Positions 46,868 through 55,331 of a DNA stretch of 64,000 nt are shown piece after piece. The first letter of the stretch is position 1. Each line of letters opens with the position of its first letter. Made by a program: the position numbers and the translations under genes. The notes beneath the pieces were generated by a model. It ran no database searches. It had not been told where the DNA came from and was given only the letters and a program-made list of their open reading frames with translations. The stretch comes from Shewanella litorisediminis (lineage in GTDB: Bacteria; Pseudomonadota; Gammaproteobacteria; Enterobacterales; Shewanellaceae): positions 3,139,501 to 3,203,500 of the forward strand of contig NZ_CP069213.1 of assembly GCF_016834455.1 (NCBI RefSeq), in the 5' to 3' direction.

Positions 46868-47764
46868 ATGACCGGTCCGCGCCATACCACAGGGTTTCGG
46901 GCACGCCAGCTTGCATGGTTGAGCGCCTTTGTGTGGCCACTCAGCCAGCCCCTGCTGGCCGCCGAGCCACTGAAAGACTACCGGCTGGAAGCTGCGGTTT
47001 ATCAGTGGTATGGCGCACTGGACTCAGGAACAGCCACTGTATCCGGTGAGCAGGCGGTGGCTGTTACACTCCCGGAGTATCAGGGCACACAGGGCGGCGG
47101 TGCCCATCATATTCTCGCCATCACGCCACTGCCCGCCGCCACACCATTACCAGCCACCACGCCAGCAGCGCGCGATGGCTCGCCTTTACAGGCTTCAGTG
47201 TCCCTGGAGTTTTTGCCTCCATCACCCGGCGACATAACCCGGGGACACTACCTCGAAGTCACCCTGAGTTTTGATGCTGCCATGGCTTTAACGGCGCACA
47301 GTACCGAGGTGCACGAGCAGGACGACTTTGACTCTCGCTTTCGCCCCTCCGCCGACACCAACCTTATCCGGGCCCTGATTTATCGCTGGACGGCTCAGCT
47401 GGATGCGCCGGGCACCCGTTATCCAAACGCCCTGCCCCCTTTTACCAACGGTGCCAGCTTTATCACGCCGGAAAGGGGAATCAACACGGCAGAGGCCTAT
47501 CTCAGCTACCTCGAAAGCCTGCAACATCAATCAAGCCGGCGGGAAATCAAAAATCTGATATTGCAGTCCAGCGTGCAACCGGGGGAATACCAGGTGAGCT
47601 TCGAATACCAATGGCGGGCACAAAACGCCCGGGGTGAAGAAGAGCTGTCCCAACTCCAGGTCGATATGACGCTCATCCTGCAGGATGGACAGGCAAAAAT
47701 TTCTGCGTATCGGGAGCGCTTTCTCCCCCCAGTGACCGATCTTGGCGCCGAAGTCCGGTGCTAA
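46868..47764 (+). CDS. Exported protein of unknown function in the nirK cluster
   Basis: A 298-residue protein with a signal peptide (about 1-34, QPLLAAEP). The mature part has no family I recognise. It shows beta-rich stretches (KDYRLEAAVYQWYGALDSGT, then LEVTLSFDAAMALTAH), a low-complexity Pro/Ala/Thr loop (about 80-105), and HHILAI and TEVHEQDD segments that could bind metal. AAGGAG precedes the ATG. It lies between nirK and two copper-delivery proteins, so a periplasmic role in NirK maturation or copper handling is reasonable but unproven. Confidence 0.7.
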   Translation: MTGPRHTTGFRARQLAWLSAFVWPLSQPLLAAEPLKDYRLEAAVYQWYGALDSGTATVSGEQAVAVTLPEYQGTQGGGAHHILAITPLPAATPLPATTPAARDGSPLQASVSLEFLPPSPGDITRGHYLEVTLSFDAAMALTAHSTEVHEQDDFDSRFRPSADTNLIRALIYRWTAQLDAPGTRYPNALPPFTNGASFITPERGINTAEAYLSYLESLQHQSSRREIKNLILQSSVQPGEYQVSFEYQWRAQNARGEEELSQLQVDMTLILQDGQAKISAYRERFLPPVTDLGAEVRC

Positions 47765-47778
47765 GCCAGGAGAGCCTT

Positions 47779-48438
47779 ATGATAAACAAGCGTATTCAAG
47801 CAGCCGCCTTCGTCGGCAACGCCTTATCCATCCTGTCTTTGCTGTTCGTGCTTGCCACTGCCCAGGTACAGGCGCAGATGCCTGTGCTCAAAGGCATTGG
47901 CGGCGATTTCAGCATGCAAAGCAGTAAAGGGACTCAGGTTAACCTCAGCGACTTTCGCGGTAAGGTGGTGATGATGTTTTTTGGCTATACCAACTGCGCC
48001 GACATTTGCCCCACCACCATGGCCCATATCAGCCAGCTGATGCAAAAAATGCCGGCGGAGGAACGCGCCCGGATTCAGGTGCTCTTTGTCAGCATCGACA
48101 GTGATTACGACACCCCAAAACACCTCAACAAATACCTGAGCTACTTTGACCCCAGTTTTATCGGTCTGGTGGACGAACGGGCCAAAATCGATGAAGTGGC
48201 CGCCATGTATCACGCCGATTACAGCAAACTCGCCGACGATAAGGTCACGACCGAGTACAAAAAGCTCCGTCTTGAACGTCAGGGCAGCGCCGGAAAGGGC
48301 TATCTCTATTCCCACACCGCCAAGATTTTTGTACTCGACCCCGAAGGCCGGGTGCGGGGCTTCTTTTACACTGGCACGCCGCTGGACGAAATGCAGGCCG
48401 ACATTTCCTCTCTGCTCAATCCTGAAGCCCAGGGTTAG
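47779..48438 (+). CDS. SCO1/SenC family copper-binding protein
   Basis: A 219-residue periplasmic thioredoxin-fold SCO protein. An N-terminal signal/anchor (about 12-33) precedes the copper motif CADIC (Cys73, Cys77), and the conserved copper His lies in YSHTAKIF near the C-terminus. SCO proteins deliver copper or keep copper-site cysteines reduced for cupro-enzymes. ATG 47779 has AGGAG upstream and starts 14 bases after the preceding stop. With PCuAC next, it likely serves NirK copper loading. Confidence 0.9.
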   Translation: MINKRIQAAAFVGNALSILSLLFVLATAQVQAQMPVLKGIGGDFSMQSSKGTQVNLSDFRGKVVMMFFGYTNCADICPTTMAHISQLMQKMPAEERARIQVLFVSIDSDYDTPKHLNKYLSYFDPSFIGLVDERAKIDEVAAMYHADYSKLADDKVTTEYKKLRLERQGSAGKGYLYSHTAKIFVLDPEGRVRGFFYTGTPLDEMQADISSLLNPEAQG

Positions 48439-48467
48439 TCAAACCACGACTCTTAAGGAAAAGCATC

Positions 48468-48941
48468 ATGACATTCAGTTTCAGACGCCTCATCAAACCC
48501 GCCCTGCTGCTGGCTCTGGTCAATTCCAGCGCCCCCTTCGCAGGGGAGGTCATGGTCCACGATGCCTGGATAAGGGCCATGCCTCCCAATGCCAGGGCTG
48601 TGCCTGTTTACCTGTCACTGCACAATGGCAGCGACTCATCCATCGCCCTCACCGCCATAGAAACGCCCCTTGGCCGGGTTGAACTGCACCAGAGTATTCA
48701 ACAGGGGGAGATGATGAAAATGCAGCGCGTCGAGCGCATCGAGGTAGCCGCCCATGAGATGGTCAAACTCGCCCCCATGGGCTATCACGGCATGCTGCTG
48801 GACATGCAGGCGCCCCCGGCAACCGGGGAACAAGTCGCACTGACACTGCACTTTGACAACGGTGAAACCGCACGGGTGGAAGCGCCTGTGATAGCAGGGC
48901 AAGGAAAGATGATGGCCTCGGGCCATGAGCATCATCACTGA
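48468..48941 (+). CDS. PCu(A)C family periplasmic copper chaperone
   Basis: A 157-residue exported PCu(A)C (DUF461) protein. The signal peptide is about 1-25 (SSAPFAG). The copper motif of spaced His and Met is present: VELHQSIQQGEMMKMQ, later MVKLAPMGYHGMLLDM. The C-terminus ends GHEHHH, an added copper-binding tail. PCuAC proteins pass Cu(I) with SCO partners to cupro-enzymes. AAGGAAAAG precedes the ATG. Confidence 0.9.
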   Translation: MTFSFRRLIKPALLLALVNSSAPFAGEVMVHDAWIRAMPPNARAVPVYLSLHNGSDSSIALTAIETPLGRVELHQSIQQGEMMKMQRVERIEVAAHEMVKLAPMGYHGMLLDMQAPPATGEQVALTLHFDNGETARVEAPVIAGQGKMMASGHEHHH

Positions 48942-48962
48942 TCCCGGCCTTATCCACCTAAG

Positions 48963-48976
48963 GCGATCCAGATCAA
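48963..48976 (+). promoter_or_regulatory. Weak FNR/DNR-like box before the Crp/Fnr gene
   Basis: GCGATCCAGATCAA has a perfect right half (ATCAA) and a left half matching TTGAT at 3 of 5 positions. No convincing -10 is seen at the spacing used by nirK, so autoregulation is only a possibility. Confidence 0.35.
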
Positions 48977-49033
48977 TGATTTGAATGGAAATGTGACTTA
49001 GTCTGCCCTTCAGTAACCGAGCCGGGGGGCAGC

Positions 49034-49852
49034 ATGATCACCGACATTCAAACCAGTCAGATTATTCACCAGCACCATCTTTTCTCTCCCCTTGCGCCGA
49101 GGCAATTGGAGCAGCTGCTGGCGGGAGCCGGTCGAATCAGCCTCGCGCCACAGGAGCACCTCTTTCACCGTCAGGATCCGGCCAAACGCTTTTATCTGGT
49201 GCTCAAAGGCAACCTGCAACTCTATATCACCAGCGCCCAGGGCCAGCTCAAGGTACTGGAAGTGGTGCGACCGAATCATTCCTTTGCTGAGGCACTGATT
49301 TTCAATCAGGAACCTTTTTACCCGGTATCGGCTCAGGCGGTGCAGGCCTGCGAGCTGGTGAGTTTTGATGCTGAGGCCTATCTTGCCATTCTCAAGCAGA
49401 GCCCGGATGCCTGCATCGCCGTGATGGCGGCCATGAGCATGCGTCTGCACAAGGATATTCAGGAAATTGAAAATCTATCGCTGCAAAACGCCGAGAACCG
49501 GCTGCTGATGTTTTTGCTCAGGCACAGCAAACCTTCCGGGGACAACAGCGGCATGCTGACCCTGGATGTACCCAAACGTACCCTGGCGTCTCGCTTGTCG
49601 ATTCAGCCGGAAACCTTCTCCCGGCTGATAAAAAAGATGAACAGTGAGGGCATGATAGAAGAGTCGCGGGGGCTGATTAATATTCCGGACCTCAGCCGTC
49701 TTTACGAAAGTATTCAGCAGCTTGAGCCTGCCGCCTGTGGCCGTTGCCCCATGGCCATCAAGAAAGCGGCGCTGAAACAGGCCGCGGCCGCGAACAAAAC
49801 CCCCTTGAATGCCAGAACGCTGGCGGACAGGATCCCGGCCAGCGTGGGTTAA
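49034..49852 (+). CDS. Crp/Fnr family regulator of the nitrite reductase cluster
   Basis: A 272-residue Crp/Fnr protein, somewhat long for the family. The cyclic-nucleotide-binding-type sensor domain (about 10-130) precedes a winged HTH (about 160-225; VPKRTLASRLSIQPETFSRLI). It lacks the N-terminal cysteine cluster of Fnr and so resembles DNR/NnrR-type regulators that sense nitric oxide through haem. The C-terminal tail (after 230) has CGRCPM, an unusual pair of cysteines. It likely activates nirK and perhaps copD through TTGAY-N4-ATCAA sites. Confidence 0.85.
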   Translation: MITDIQTSQIIHQHHLFSPLAPRQLEQLLAGAGRISLAPQEHLFHRQDPAKRFYLVLKGNLQLYITSAQGQLKVLEVVRPNHSFAEALIFNQEPFYPVSAQAVQACELVSFDAEAYLAILKQSPDACIAVMAAMSMRLHKDIQEIENLSLQNAENRLLMFLLRHSKPSGDNSGMLTLDVPKRTLASRLSIQPETFSRLIKKMNSEGMIEESRGLINIPDLSRLYESIQQLEPAACGRCPMAIKKAALKQAAAANKTPLNARTLADRIPASVG

Positions 49853-49918
49853 ACAGACTGAGCCGGTTTGGGGCTGGCGGCAAGCTGGCTCAGTTGGTCA
49901 GATTCCTGACTGAATGTG

Positions 49919-50446
49919 TCAGGTTCCGGACGGGGTTTCACAGCTGCCAATCAGGGTCTTGAAGTGTTGCCCCAGATCCTGACCGGCGAAAGACTGTGCC
50001 TGGCTTACCATCTGCGCCAATGTTTGGGAGGCCCCTTCCAACCCCTCCTGTTCAATCAAGGCCTTGGCATAGGCCGCCACATCGGCGCCCTGTTGCAGGA
50101 GGGCCGCCGCACTTTGCAGGTCAAACTCCTGCTCCATCATAGACTGCACATTGGCCAGCAGCTCAGCCACCTTGGCAGACTCCACCAACGCACCTTCAAC
50201 CTTGACCAGCTCACCCACTGGGTCGTCGGCAAGCTTATTGGCCACACAGGCCGCCACTGAACCTGCCTCAGCGCTCTTCACCACAGCATCCAGCCCCTCG
50301 GCGCGAATTTGCTCAACCGCTTGCTGAATGTCAGCATTACGCGCGAGCCAGGCCTGCTCCATGGCCGCCTTTTCATCGCCCCCAAACCAGCCGCATCCAG
50401 ACATCAGCAGGGCACCCAATGCCAAGGTAAGAATTTTTTGTGTCAT
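49919..50446 (-). CDS. Hypothetical lipoprotein
   Basis: A 175-residue lipoprotein precursor with lipobox LMSGCG (Cys about residue 18) and a helical, Ala/Gln-rich mature chain. Two cysteines (AACVANK and near the C-terminus GSCETP) could form a disulfide. AAAGGAAAAGG precedes ATG 50446. No family recognised. It is convergent with the Crp/Fnr gene and divergent from rhlE. Confidence 0.7.
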   Translation of the reverse strand: MTQKILTLALGALLMSGCGWFGGDEKAAMEQAWLARNADIQQAVEQIRAEGLDAVVKSAEAGSVAACVANKLADDPVGELVKVEGALVESAKVAELLANVQSMMEQEFDLQSAAALLQQGADVAAYAKALIEQEGLEGASQTLAQMVSQAQSFAGQDLGQHFKTLIGSCETPSGT

Positions 50447-50687
50447 TGCCTTTTCCTTTAAATCAACTATCCATAAACAAGGCATAGAGAACTATGCCGC
50501 CCCGTGTTGCCACAGTGTTCCAGAATCGCCTTAAACGGGGATGAACGAGGATAACCAACAAATAAACGCAGGTTTGCGGCCATTTACATGGCGGCATGCC
50601 CGGTGCTTTGGTAAGCTTGCGCCCCCTGTTACGGGTCTGGCCACCAAGCCTGTCCGGACACCTTTCCTGCAAGCAAGAGAAGACTGC

Positions 50688-52319
50688 ATGAGTTTTGCCT
50701 CACTGGGCCTGTCGGCGCCCATCCTCAAAGCCCTCGATCATAAGGGCTATAAAACCCCGTCTCCCATTCAGGCCCAGGCCATTCCTGTGGTGCTTGAAGG
50801 CCGGGATTTGCTCGCCGCAGCCCAAACCGGTACCGGCAAAACCGCAGGCTTTACCCTGCCCTTGCTCGAATTGTTGTCCCAAACCCAAAAGGCAGGCCCC
50901 AAGCAGGTGCGTGCCCTTATCCTGACCCCAACCCGCGAGCTCGCGGCGCAAATAGCCGACAACATCAGCGCCTACAGCAAGTACCTGCCGCTGAAAAGCA
51001 CCGTGGTATTTGGTGGGGTGGGCATTGGCCCACAAATCACCACCCTGCGCCGTGGTATCGACATTCTGGTGGCCACACCGGGCCGCCTGCTGGATTTGCA
51101 CCAGCAAAATGCCGTGAGCTTCCATGGTCTGGAAATTCTGGTGCTGGATGAAGCCGACCGCATGCTGGACATGGGTTTTATCCACGACATCAAGCGCATC
51201 CTGAAATTGCTGCCGGCCAAACGACAAAATCTGTTGTTTTCGGCCACCTTCTCGCCGGAAATCCGCACCCTCGCCCATGGACTCTTGCACAATGCCGCCG
51301 AGGTATCTGTTACCCCAAGAAACAGTGCCGCCGAGTCGGTAAAGCAATGGATAGTCCCGGTGGACAAAAACCAAAAGCCGGCCCTGCTTGCCGAGCTGAC
51401 CCGTTTTTACCGTTGGCAGCAGGTGCTGGTATTTTGCCGCACCAAGCACGGCGCCAACCGCCTGGTACGCCAGATGGAAGCCGAAGGCATCAAGGCCGCC
51501 GCCATCCATGGCAACAAGAGCCAGAACGCCCGTACCCAGGCGCTGGCCGACTTCAAACGCGGCGCCATCCGCATGCTGATTGCCACCGACATTGCCGCCC
51601 GCGGCATTGATATCAGTGAGTTACCCAACGTGGTGAACTTCGAACTGCCCCACGTGCCGGAAGACTACGTGCACCGCATCGGCCGCACCGGTCGCGCCGG
51701 CGCCAGCGGTGAAGCGGCCTCGTTGGTTTGCAATGAGGAAGCCAAGCAATTAAGGGATATTGAAAGGCTGATTAAGCAGTCGCTGCCCCGCAAAGAGTTT
51801 GTGGGTTTTGAACCGGTTCACGGCCTGCCGCCAAGCGAAAATCAGGGTAAGTCCAAGCCTGGAAGTCAGCAAGGTGCCAAGCCGGGCAATAAGAGCCAGG
51901 GGCGCAAGCCACAGGGCCAGAGCCGCAATGCACAGCCCAAACAGCGCCAGGGCAGCCGAGCGCAGGAAGAGCGGAACCTGCAGGACAAAGCCCCATCCCG
52001 CAGCGAACAGCCGCGCCGGGAAAGAAGCAGTAACGACCAGGCTCGCGCTGAAAAGCCACGCACTGACAAACCACGCAGCGACAGAGCCCGTAGCGACAAA
52101 GCCCGTAGCGACAACGCTCGCAGCGAAAGCGGCCGCAGCGATATCCGTAGTGACAGCGCTCGTAACGACAAGCCACGCACCGACCGCCCGAACACTGACA
52201 GAGCCGCCGGCAATAAGCCCCGCAGCGGCAATCGCCCCCAGGGACAGGGCCAGCAGCGTGCTCAGGGCCAGCAGCGCCCCCGCAGCAATGCCAAAGGTGG
52301 CGATCGCAATCAGGCGTAA
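50688..52319 (+). CDS. rhlE: DEAD-box ATP-dependent RNA helicase RhlE
   Basis: A 543-residue helicase with the full motif set: Q motif, AQTGTGKT (I), PTREL (Ia), DEAD (II), SAT (III), RGIDI (V) and HRIGRTGR (VI). The C-terminal 170 residues are a basic, disordered tail made largely of RSD/RTD/RSE repeats, expected to bind RNA non-specifically. ATG 50688 gives the conserved [16 protein letters not shown]-terminus. A terminator follows at 52341. RhlE acts in ribosome maturation and RNA turnover. Confidence 0.94.
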   Translation: MSFASLGLSAPILKALDHKGYKTPSPIQAQAIPVVLEGRDLLAAAQTGTGKTAGFTLPLLELLSQTQKAGPKQVRALILTPTRELAAQIADNISAYSKYLPLKSTVVFGGVGIGPQITTLRRGIDILVATPGRLLDLHQQNAVSFHGLEILVLDEADRMLDMGFIHDIKRILKLLPAKRQNLLFSATFSPEIRTLAHGLLHNAAEVSVTPRNSAAESVKQWIVPVDKNQKPALLAELTRFYRWQQVLVFCRTKHGANRLVRQMEAEGIKAAAIHGNKSQNARTQALADFKRGAIRMLIATDIAARGIDISELPNVVNFELPHVPEDYVHRIGRTGRAGASGEAASLVCNEEAKQLRDIERLIKQSLPRKEFVGFEPVHGLPPSENQGKSKPGSQQGAKPGNKSQGRKPQGQSRNAQPKQRQGSRAQEERNLQDKAPSRSEQPRRERSSNDQARAEKPRTDKPRSDRARSDKARSDNARSESGRSDIRSDSARNDKPRTDRPNTDRAAGNKPRSGNRPQGQGQQRAQGQQRPRSNAKGGDRNQA

Positions 52320-52340
52320 TCTTGCCCAAGCGAGACAATA

Positions 52341-52366
52341 AAAAACCGGCCAATGGCCGGTTTTTT
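52341..52366. terminator. Terminator after rhlE
   Basis: An 11-bp stem AAAAACCGGCC / GGCCGGTTTTT with an AAT loop and six T, 21 bases after the stop codon. Confidence 0.93.
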
Positions 52367-52427
52367 GTTTGCGGGCTGTTTTCATCACTGCCCGCTCTCT
52401 TCAAGCTACTGGCTACAGAAGCTTGGG

Positions 52428-52985
52428 CTACAGGCTGCAGCGCATATCATCACAATCACCTCGTTCAAATGCCGCTGAAGTGCGATGAGCTGCATTGTCG
52501 GAATTCACCGCATTCTCAGATGTTTCTGCCAGCAGGGCTCCTATCATCTTACCGAGTTTCATATCTTCCAACGGCCCCAGGTGTTGCATCCTCACCCGGC
52601 CATCGGCATCCAGCAGCACCAGGGTCGGCGTGCCCTGAAATCCCCAGCGAGCCATGGTCTCGGGAATACGTCCAGCCGGACGGTCGATGGCAATGGGAAA
52701 CCTGAGCCGATACTCATGCACAAAGGCCTGCAGCGCCTCTGGCCCCATCACCCCGTGGTGCTCAAACACCGAGTGCAGCCCCATGATGGCAATTTCATCA
52801 CCGAAGCTATTTGCCACCCGGGCAAGTTGCGGCAGACCATGGCTGATGCATGCAGGGCACAGCATCTGAAATACATAAATCAGCAGTGGCTTGCCACGAA
52901 AATCATCAAGGCTTAAGGGTTTTGGCGTATTGAGCCAGCCACTGGCGGCAAGCGCCGGTGCCAGCGGGAATTCAACGTGCGACAT
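52428..52985 (-). CDS. Thioredoxin-fold redoxin (TlpA/AhpC-TSA-like), cytoplasmic
   Basis: A 185-residue thioredoxin-fold protein. It has the redox motif MLCPACISHGLPQL with C-P-A-C and the cis-proline region GFQGTPTLVLLDADGR. There is no signal peptide, unlike most TlpA-type proteins, so it should be cytoplasmic. A C-terminal tail ends with CDDMRC, a further Cys pair. It lies 10 bases downstream of the exported 248-residue protein gene and is probably co-transcribed with it under the cysteine-rich MarR regulator, suggesting a redox response unit. Confidence 0.8.
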   Translation of the reverse strand: MSHVEFPLAPALAASGWLNTPKPLSLDDFRGKPLLIYVFQMLCPACISHGLPQLARVANSFGDEIAIMGLHSVFEHHGVMGPEALQAFVHEYRLRFPIAIDRPAGRIPETMARWGFQGTPTLVLLDADGRVRMQHLGPLEDMKLGKMIGALLAETSENAVNSDNAAHRTSAAFERGDCDDMRCSL

Positions 52986-52995
52986 AACCAGTTCC

Positions 52996-53742
52996 TCAGT
53001 GATTTACCTTACCCGGCAGACTCAGATCCCCTGAGGCCACATCGAACACATCCACCACGCAAAACAGCGGCGTATGCAGATTGGCGCTGACCCTGAGCCC
53101 GGACGTTACCCCATCAAAGCTGGCGGACGTGACAACATCGATATTGTCGAAAGGCACCTTCACCTCGACTCTGTCGCCGCTCAGCAGCGGGTCGAAGCCG
53201 GGACTGTCGATAAACAGCGGCAACCCGGGCCAGGTCTTGGGCAACTTGGGGCGCGCTCCTTCGGGAATATCCTTCACCTTGAGCTTTCCGGGGCCGCATG
53301 CCTCATCCGCTGCCAATACCACCCAGTGGCTGTGCCAAAGGTCGCCATCGTTGTCGGTATTGTTGTCGCCGTTTTCATCGAACAGCGGGGTATCGTCGAA
53401 GTCCGGGTGACTCGCCACCGCCAGCGCCAGAATACCTGCCCCGGCTTCAAAGCCCACTTCGCCACTGTCGATACTGGTCGGCCATACGTAGGCAAAGGCC
53501 GAGGCGCCCGCGAGCTTGCCACCGGCGTTGGGAGTGAGGCCCCCGGCTTCACCGGCAACGCCCATGTGGAAGGTTGCCACATTGCCCTTGGTGGTGATTT
53601 TGGCGTGCACTATGTCAAAGGCGGGTTCTATCGCCTTATCGGTTTTGGCCTGAATACCGCCCTGATGGGCGCCGTGGCCTATTGCGGCTGCGCTGAACAG
53701 CAAGCCTGACAGGGTTGCAATGGCAAGTTGTGACGATTTCAT
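52996..53742 (-). CDS. Exported protein of unknown function, MarR-controlled
   Basis: A 248-residue protein with a signal peptide (about 1-22) and mature N-terminus HGAHQGG. The core has aromatic and acidic beta-type segments and a Ca-binding-like stretch DENGDNNTDNDGDLWHSHWV, also rich in His. A conserved CGPGK Cys and a late CVVDV Cys are present. No family recognised. ATG 53742 follows AAGGAG. One MarR-type operator sits directly upstream (53757-53779). Metal binding is inference. Confidence 0.72.
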   Translation of the reverse strand: MKSSQLAIATLSGLLFSAAAIGHGAHQGGIQAKTDKAIEPAFDIVHAKITTKGNVATFHMGVAGEAGGLTPNAGGKLAGASAFAYVWPTSIDSGEVGFEAGAGILALAVASHPDFDDTPLFDENGDNNTDNDGDLWHSHWVVLAADEACGPGKLKVKDIPEGARPKLPKTWPGLPLFIDSPGFDPLLSGDRVEVKVPFDNIDVVTSASFDGVTSGLRVSANLHTPLFCVVDVFDVASGDLSLPGKVNH

Positions 53743-53756
53743 GGTGGATCTCCTTA

Positions 53757-53829
53757 ATTGTTTTGAGTCGAAACAATTAAAACCAAAATGATCCAGCCTT
53801 GTCAACATAGTTTCGAGGCGATACAATTA
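53757..53829. promoter_or_regulatory. Two matching MarR operators over overlapping divergent promoters
   Basis: Operator 1 (53757-53779) and operator 2 (53807-53829) match at 19 of 23 positions (ATnGTTTnGAGnCGAnACAATTA), centres 50 bases apart. The marR promoter is TTGTCA (53799-53804), 17-base spacer, TACAAT (53822-53827), predicting a transcript that starts at or next to the ATG (53834). The minus-strand promoter is TTGACA (53805-53800), 18-base spacer, TTTAAT (53781-53776). The two -35 elements overlap in TTGTCAA. Confidence 0.75.
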
Positions 53830-53833
53830 TTTC

Positions 53834-54400
53834 ATGACCTCAGAAACCATCCAGATCCAGCAGTTGCTGGAACGCATTGCGGCGCTGCTGCGCGGCGAAA
53901 GGCGAAACAAATTAGTCGAGTTGGGGCTGCTTCCGGTGCAGTTCGATGCCCTGTGCTATCTGGGAGAGTGCAACCGCTACTCAGACACCCTGATGGCCCT
54001 GTGTGAATACCTGGGCCAGACCAAGGGAACCGTATCGCAAACGCTGAAGGTGTTGGAGAAAAAGGGGCTGATTGAGCGCCAGAGCGATGCCAAAGACAAG
54101 CGGGTGGTGCACCTCAAACCCTCTGAGGCTGGATTGGCACTGCTCGCCGAACTGGCCCAGTCTCCCCTGCTTTGTGCCTTGCACACAGAGCATGGATTCG
54201 ACACCCGGCTGCAAGGCTCCCTCGCTGAGCTTTTAAAGCAGCTGCAACAGGCCAATGGTGGCCGCACCTTTGGCGTGTGCCGCCAGTGCCGCTACAACCA
54301 AAGCCCTGCCGAAGGGCATTTCCAATGCGGTCTGACCGGAGAAGCCCTGTCTGAGGCGGATACACGGCTTATCTGCCGTGAATATGAACGTATTGATTAG
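53834..54400 (+). CDS. MarR family regulator with C-terminal cysteine cluster
   Basis: A 188-residue MarR protein. The winged helix (LMALCEYLGQTKGTVSQTLK, then VLEKKGLIERQSDAKDKR) is standard. The C-terminus adds a compact four-cysteine segment after residue 150: CRQC, then C about 12 residues later and a final C near the end, reminiscent of a zinc or Fe-S site. No ribosome binding site precedes the ATG and the promoter suggests a leaderless mRNA. It is divergent from the exported protein/redoxin operon, each gene having a matching operator at its 5' end. Confidence 0.85.
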   Translation: MTSETIQIQQLLERIAALLRGERRNKLVELGLLPVQFDALCYLGECNRYSDTLMALCEYLGQTKGTVSQTLKVLEKKGLIERQSDAKDKRVVHLKPSEAGLALLAELAQSPLLCALHTEHGFDTRLQGSLAELLKQLQQANGGRTFGVCRQCRYNQSPAEGHFQCGLTGEALSEADTRLICREYERID

Positions 54401-54650
54401 TAAATAAAAAACTGTATTGCGCCGGTTTTTTATGAAAGTACACAAGACCTCTATCGATAGCCCCACAGGCCAGCAGACTATCATGCATCAGCGCTGGCGT
54501 GCCTTCACCGAAGCGGTCGTAAAGCTGCCTGAACCTGTCGTCGGCAAGGTACATGGCCGCGAGCATGGGCTGCCGCGCCTTCGCCGAAGCGGTAGTAACA
54601 CTGCCTGAACCTGTCGTCGGCAAGGTACATGGCCGCGAGCATGGGGTGCC
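54369..54650 (-). pseudogene. Fragment of a TipAS-domain (MerR-type) regulator with internal duplication
   Basis: On the minus strand two frames read MLAAMYLADDRFRQLYDRFG and, in the second copy, MLAAMYLADDRFRQCYYRFG, the style of the C-terminal end of TipAS antibiotic-recognition domains (aromatic-rich, D-x-RF, Y-x-R-x-G-x-G). No N-terminal DNA-binding part remains; an in-frame TGA lies upstream. The two copies come from a 76-base tandem duplication (54501-54645) that also shifts the frame. The family call is tentative. Confidence 0.45.
54501..54645. repeat. 76-base tandem duplication
   Basis: The 69 bases at 54501-54569 recur at 54577-54645 with about five differences (period 76). The period is not a multiple of three, so it disrupts the remnant reading frame. 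It may be a hotspot for slippage or a trace of decay. Confidence 0.85.
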
Positions 54651-54865
54651 GTGCTCCGGGGCACTCGCCATTGGTAGAGCGTCAGCGGCACTGCGCCACA
54701 CTCTCTCCTTAAAAACGGTTCGTAAACACGTGTTTTAGCATTTCAGACGAATTTATTTGAGCCCCTTTCGAAAGTGCACCCAAAAAGCACCGCAGTCGGG
54801 CGTTACAGCGTTAAAATGGCTTGGTCCTGAGAAAAAGCCCCTTTATTTTAGCCTTGGAGCCTAAA

Positions 54866-55195
54866 GTGCATCCCACTAAAATCACCTTTTACGAGCGGTT
54901 CGAACCCATCATTCTGTCCGGTGACAAGACCATCACCATCCGTGATGAGGCAGAGTCCCACTATGTGCCCGGCACCCGGGTCGCCGTCCATACCTATGAG
55001 ACAGACCGCTGGTTTTGCGATATTGAGATACGCTCTGTCACCCCCATTCAGTTCGATGACCTGAACGAAGAGCACGCCCGCCAGGAGCATCTGTCACTGG
55101 AGGATTTGAAACGTATCATCCGCGATATCTACCCCGAGCTGGATTCCCTCTATGTGATTGAGTACCGCCTTCTCGCCCGGGACCCAGCTGGGTAA
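54866..55195 (+). CDS. yqfB: N4-acetylcytidine amidohydrolase, YqfB-like (ASCH domain)
   Basis: A 109-residue ASCH-domain protein closely resembling E. coli YqfB (103 residues): ITFYERFEPIILSGDKTITI followed by RDEAESHYVPGTRVAV. YqfB hydrolyses N4-acetylcytidine to cytidine; the Lys in GDKTITIRDE and the conserved Glu and Thr are the expected active-site residues. The start is GTG 54866, with GGAG upstream. It precedes the PhzF-like gene by 136 bases. Confidence 0.88.
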   Translation: MHPTKITFYERFEPIILSGDKTITIRDEAESHYVPGTRVAVHTYETDRWFCDIEIRSVTPIQFDDLNEEHARQEHLSLEDLKRIIRDIYPELDSLYVIEYRLLARDPAG

Positions 55196-55331
55196 TGCGT
55201 AAGGCTGACTTTCAGCCCTCCAGAGCCCGTGGGCAGGGCTCCTGGGTTGACTCAAGGCAAACAAGCTGAAATAACAATACCTTGCATAACAATTTCTGAA
55301 TACATTTCCGATATTGCTTCAAGGAAGTCCC

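Noticed and set aside
52030-52230. Repeated DNA in rhlE as CRISPR-like repeats
   Set aside because: Repeats are short, in frame and encode an Arg/Ser/Asp tail; there are no spacers of constant length.
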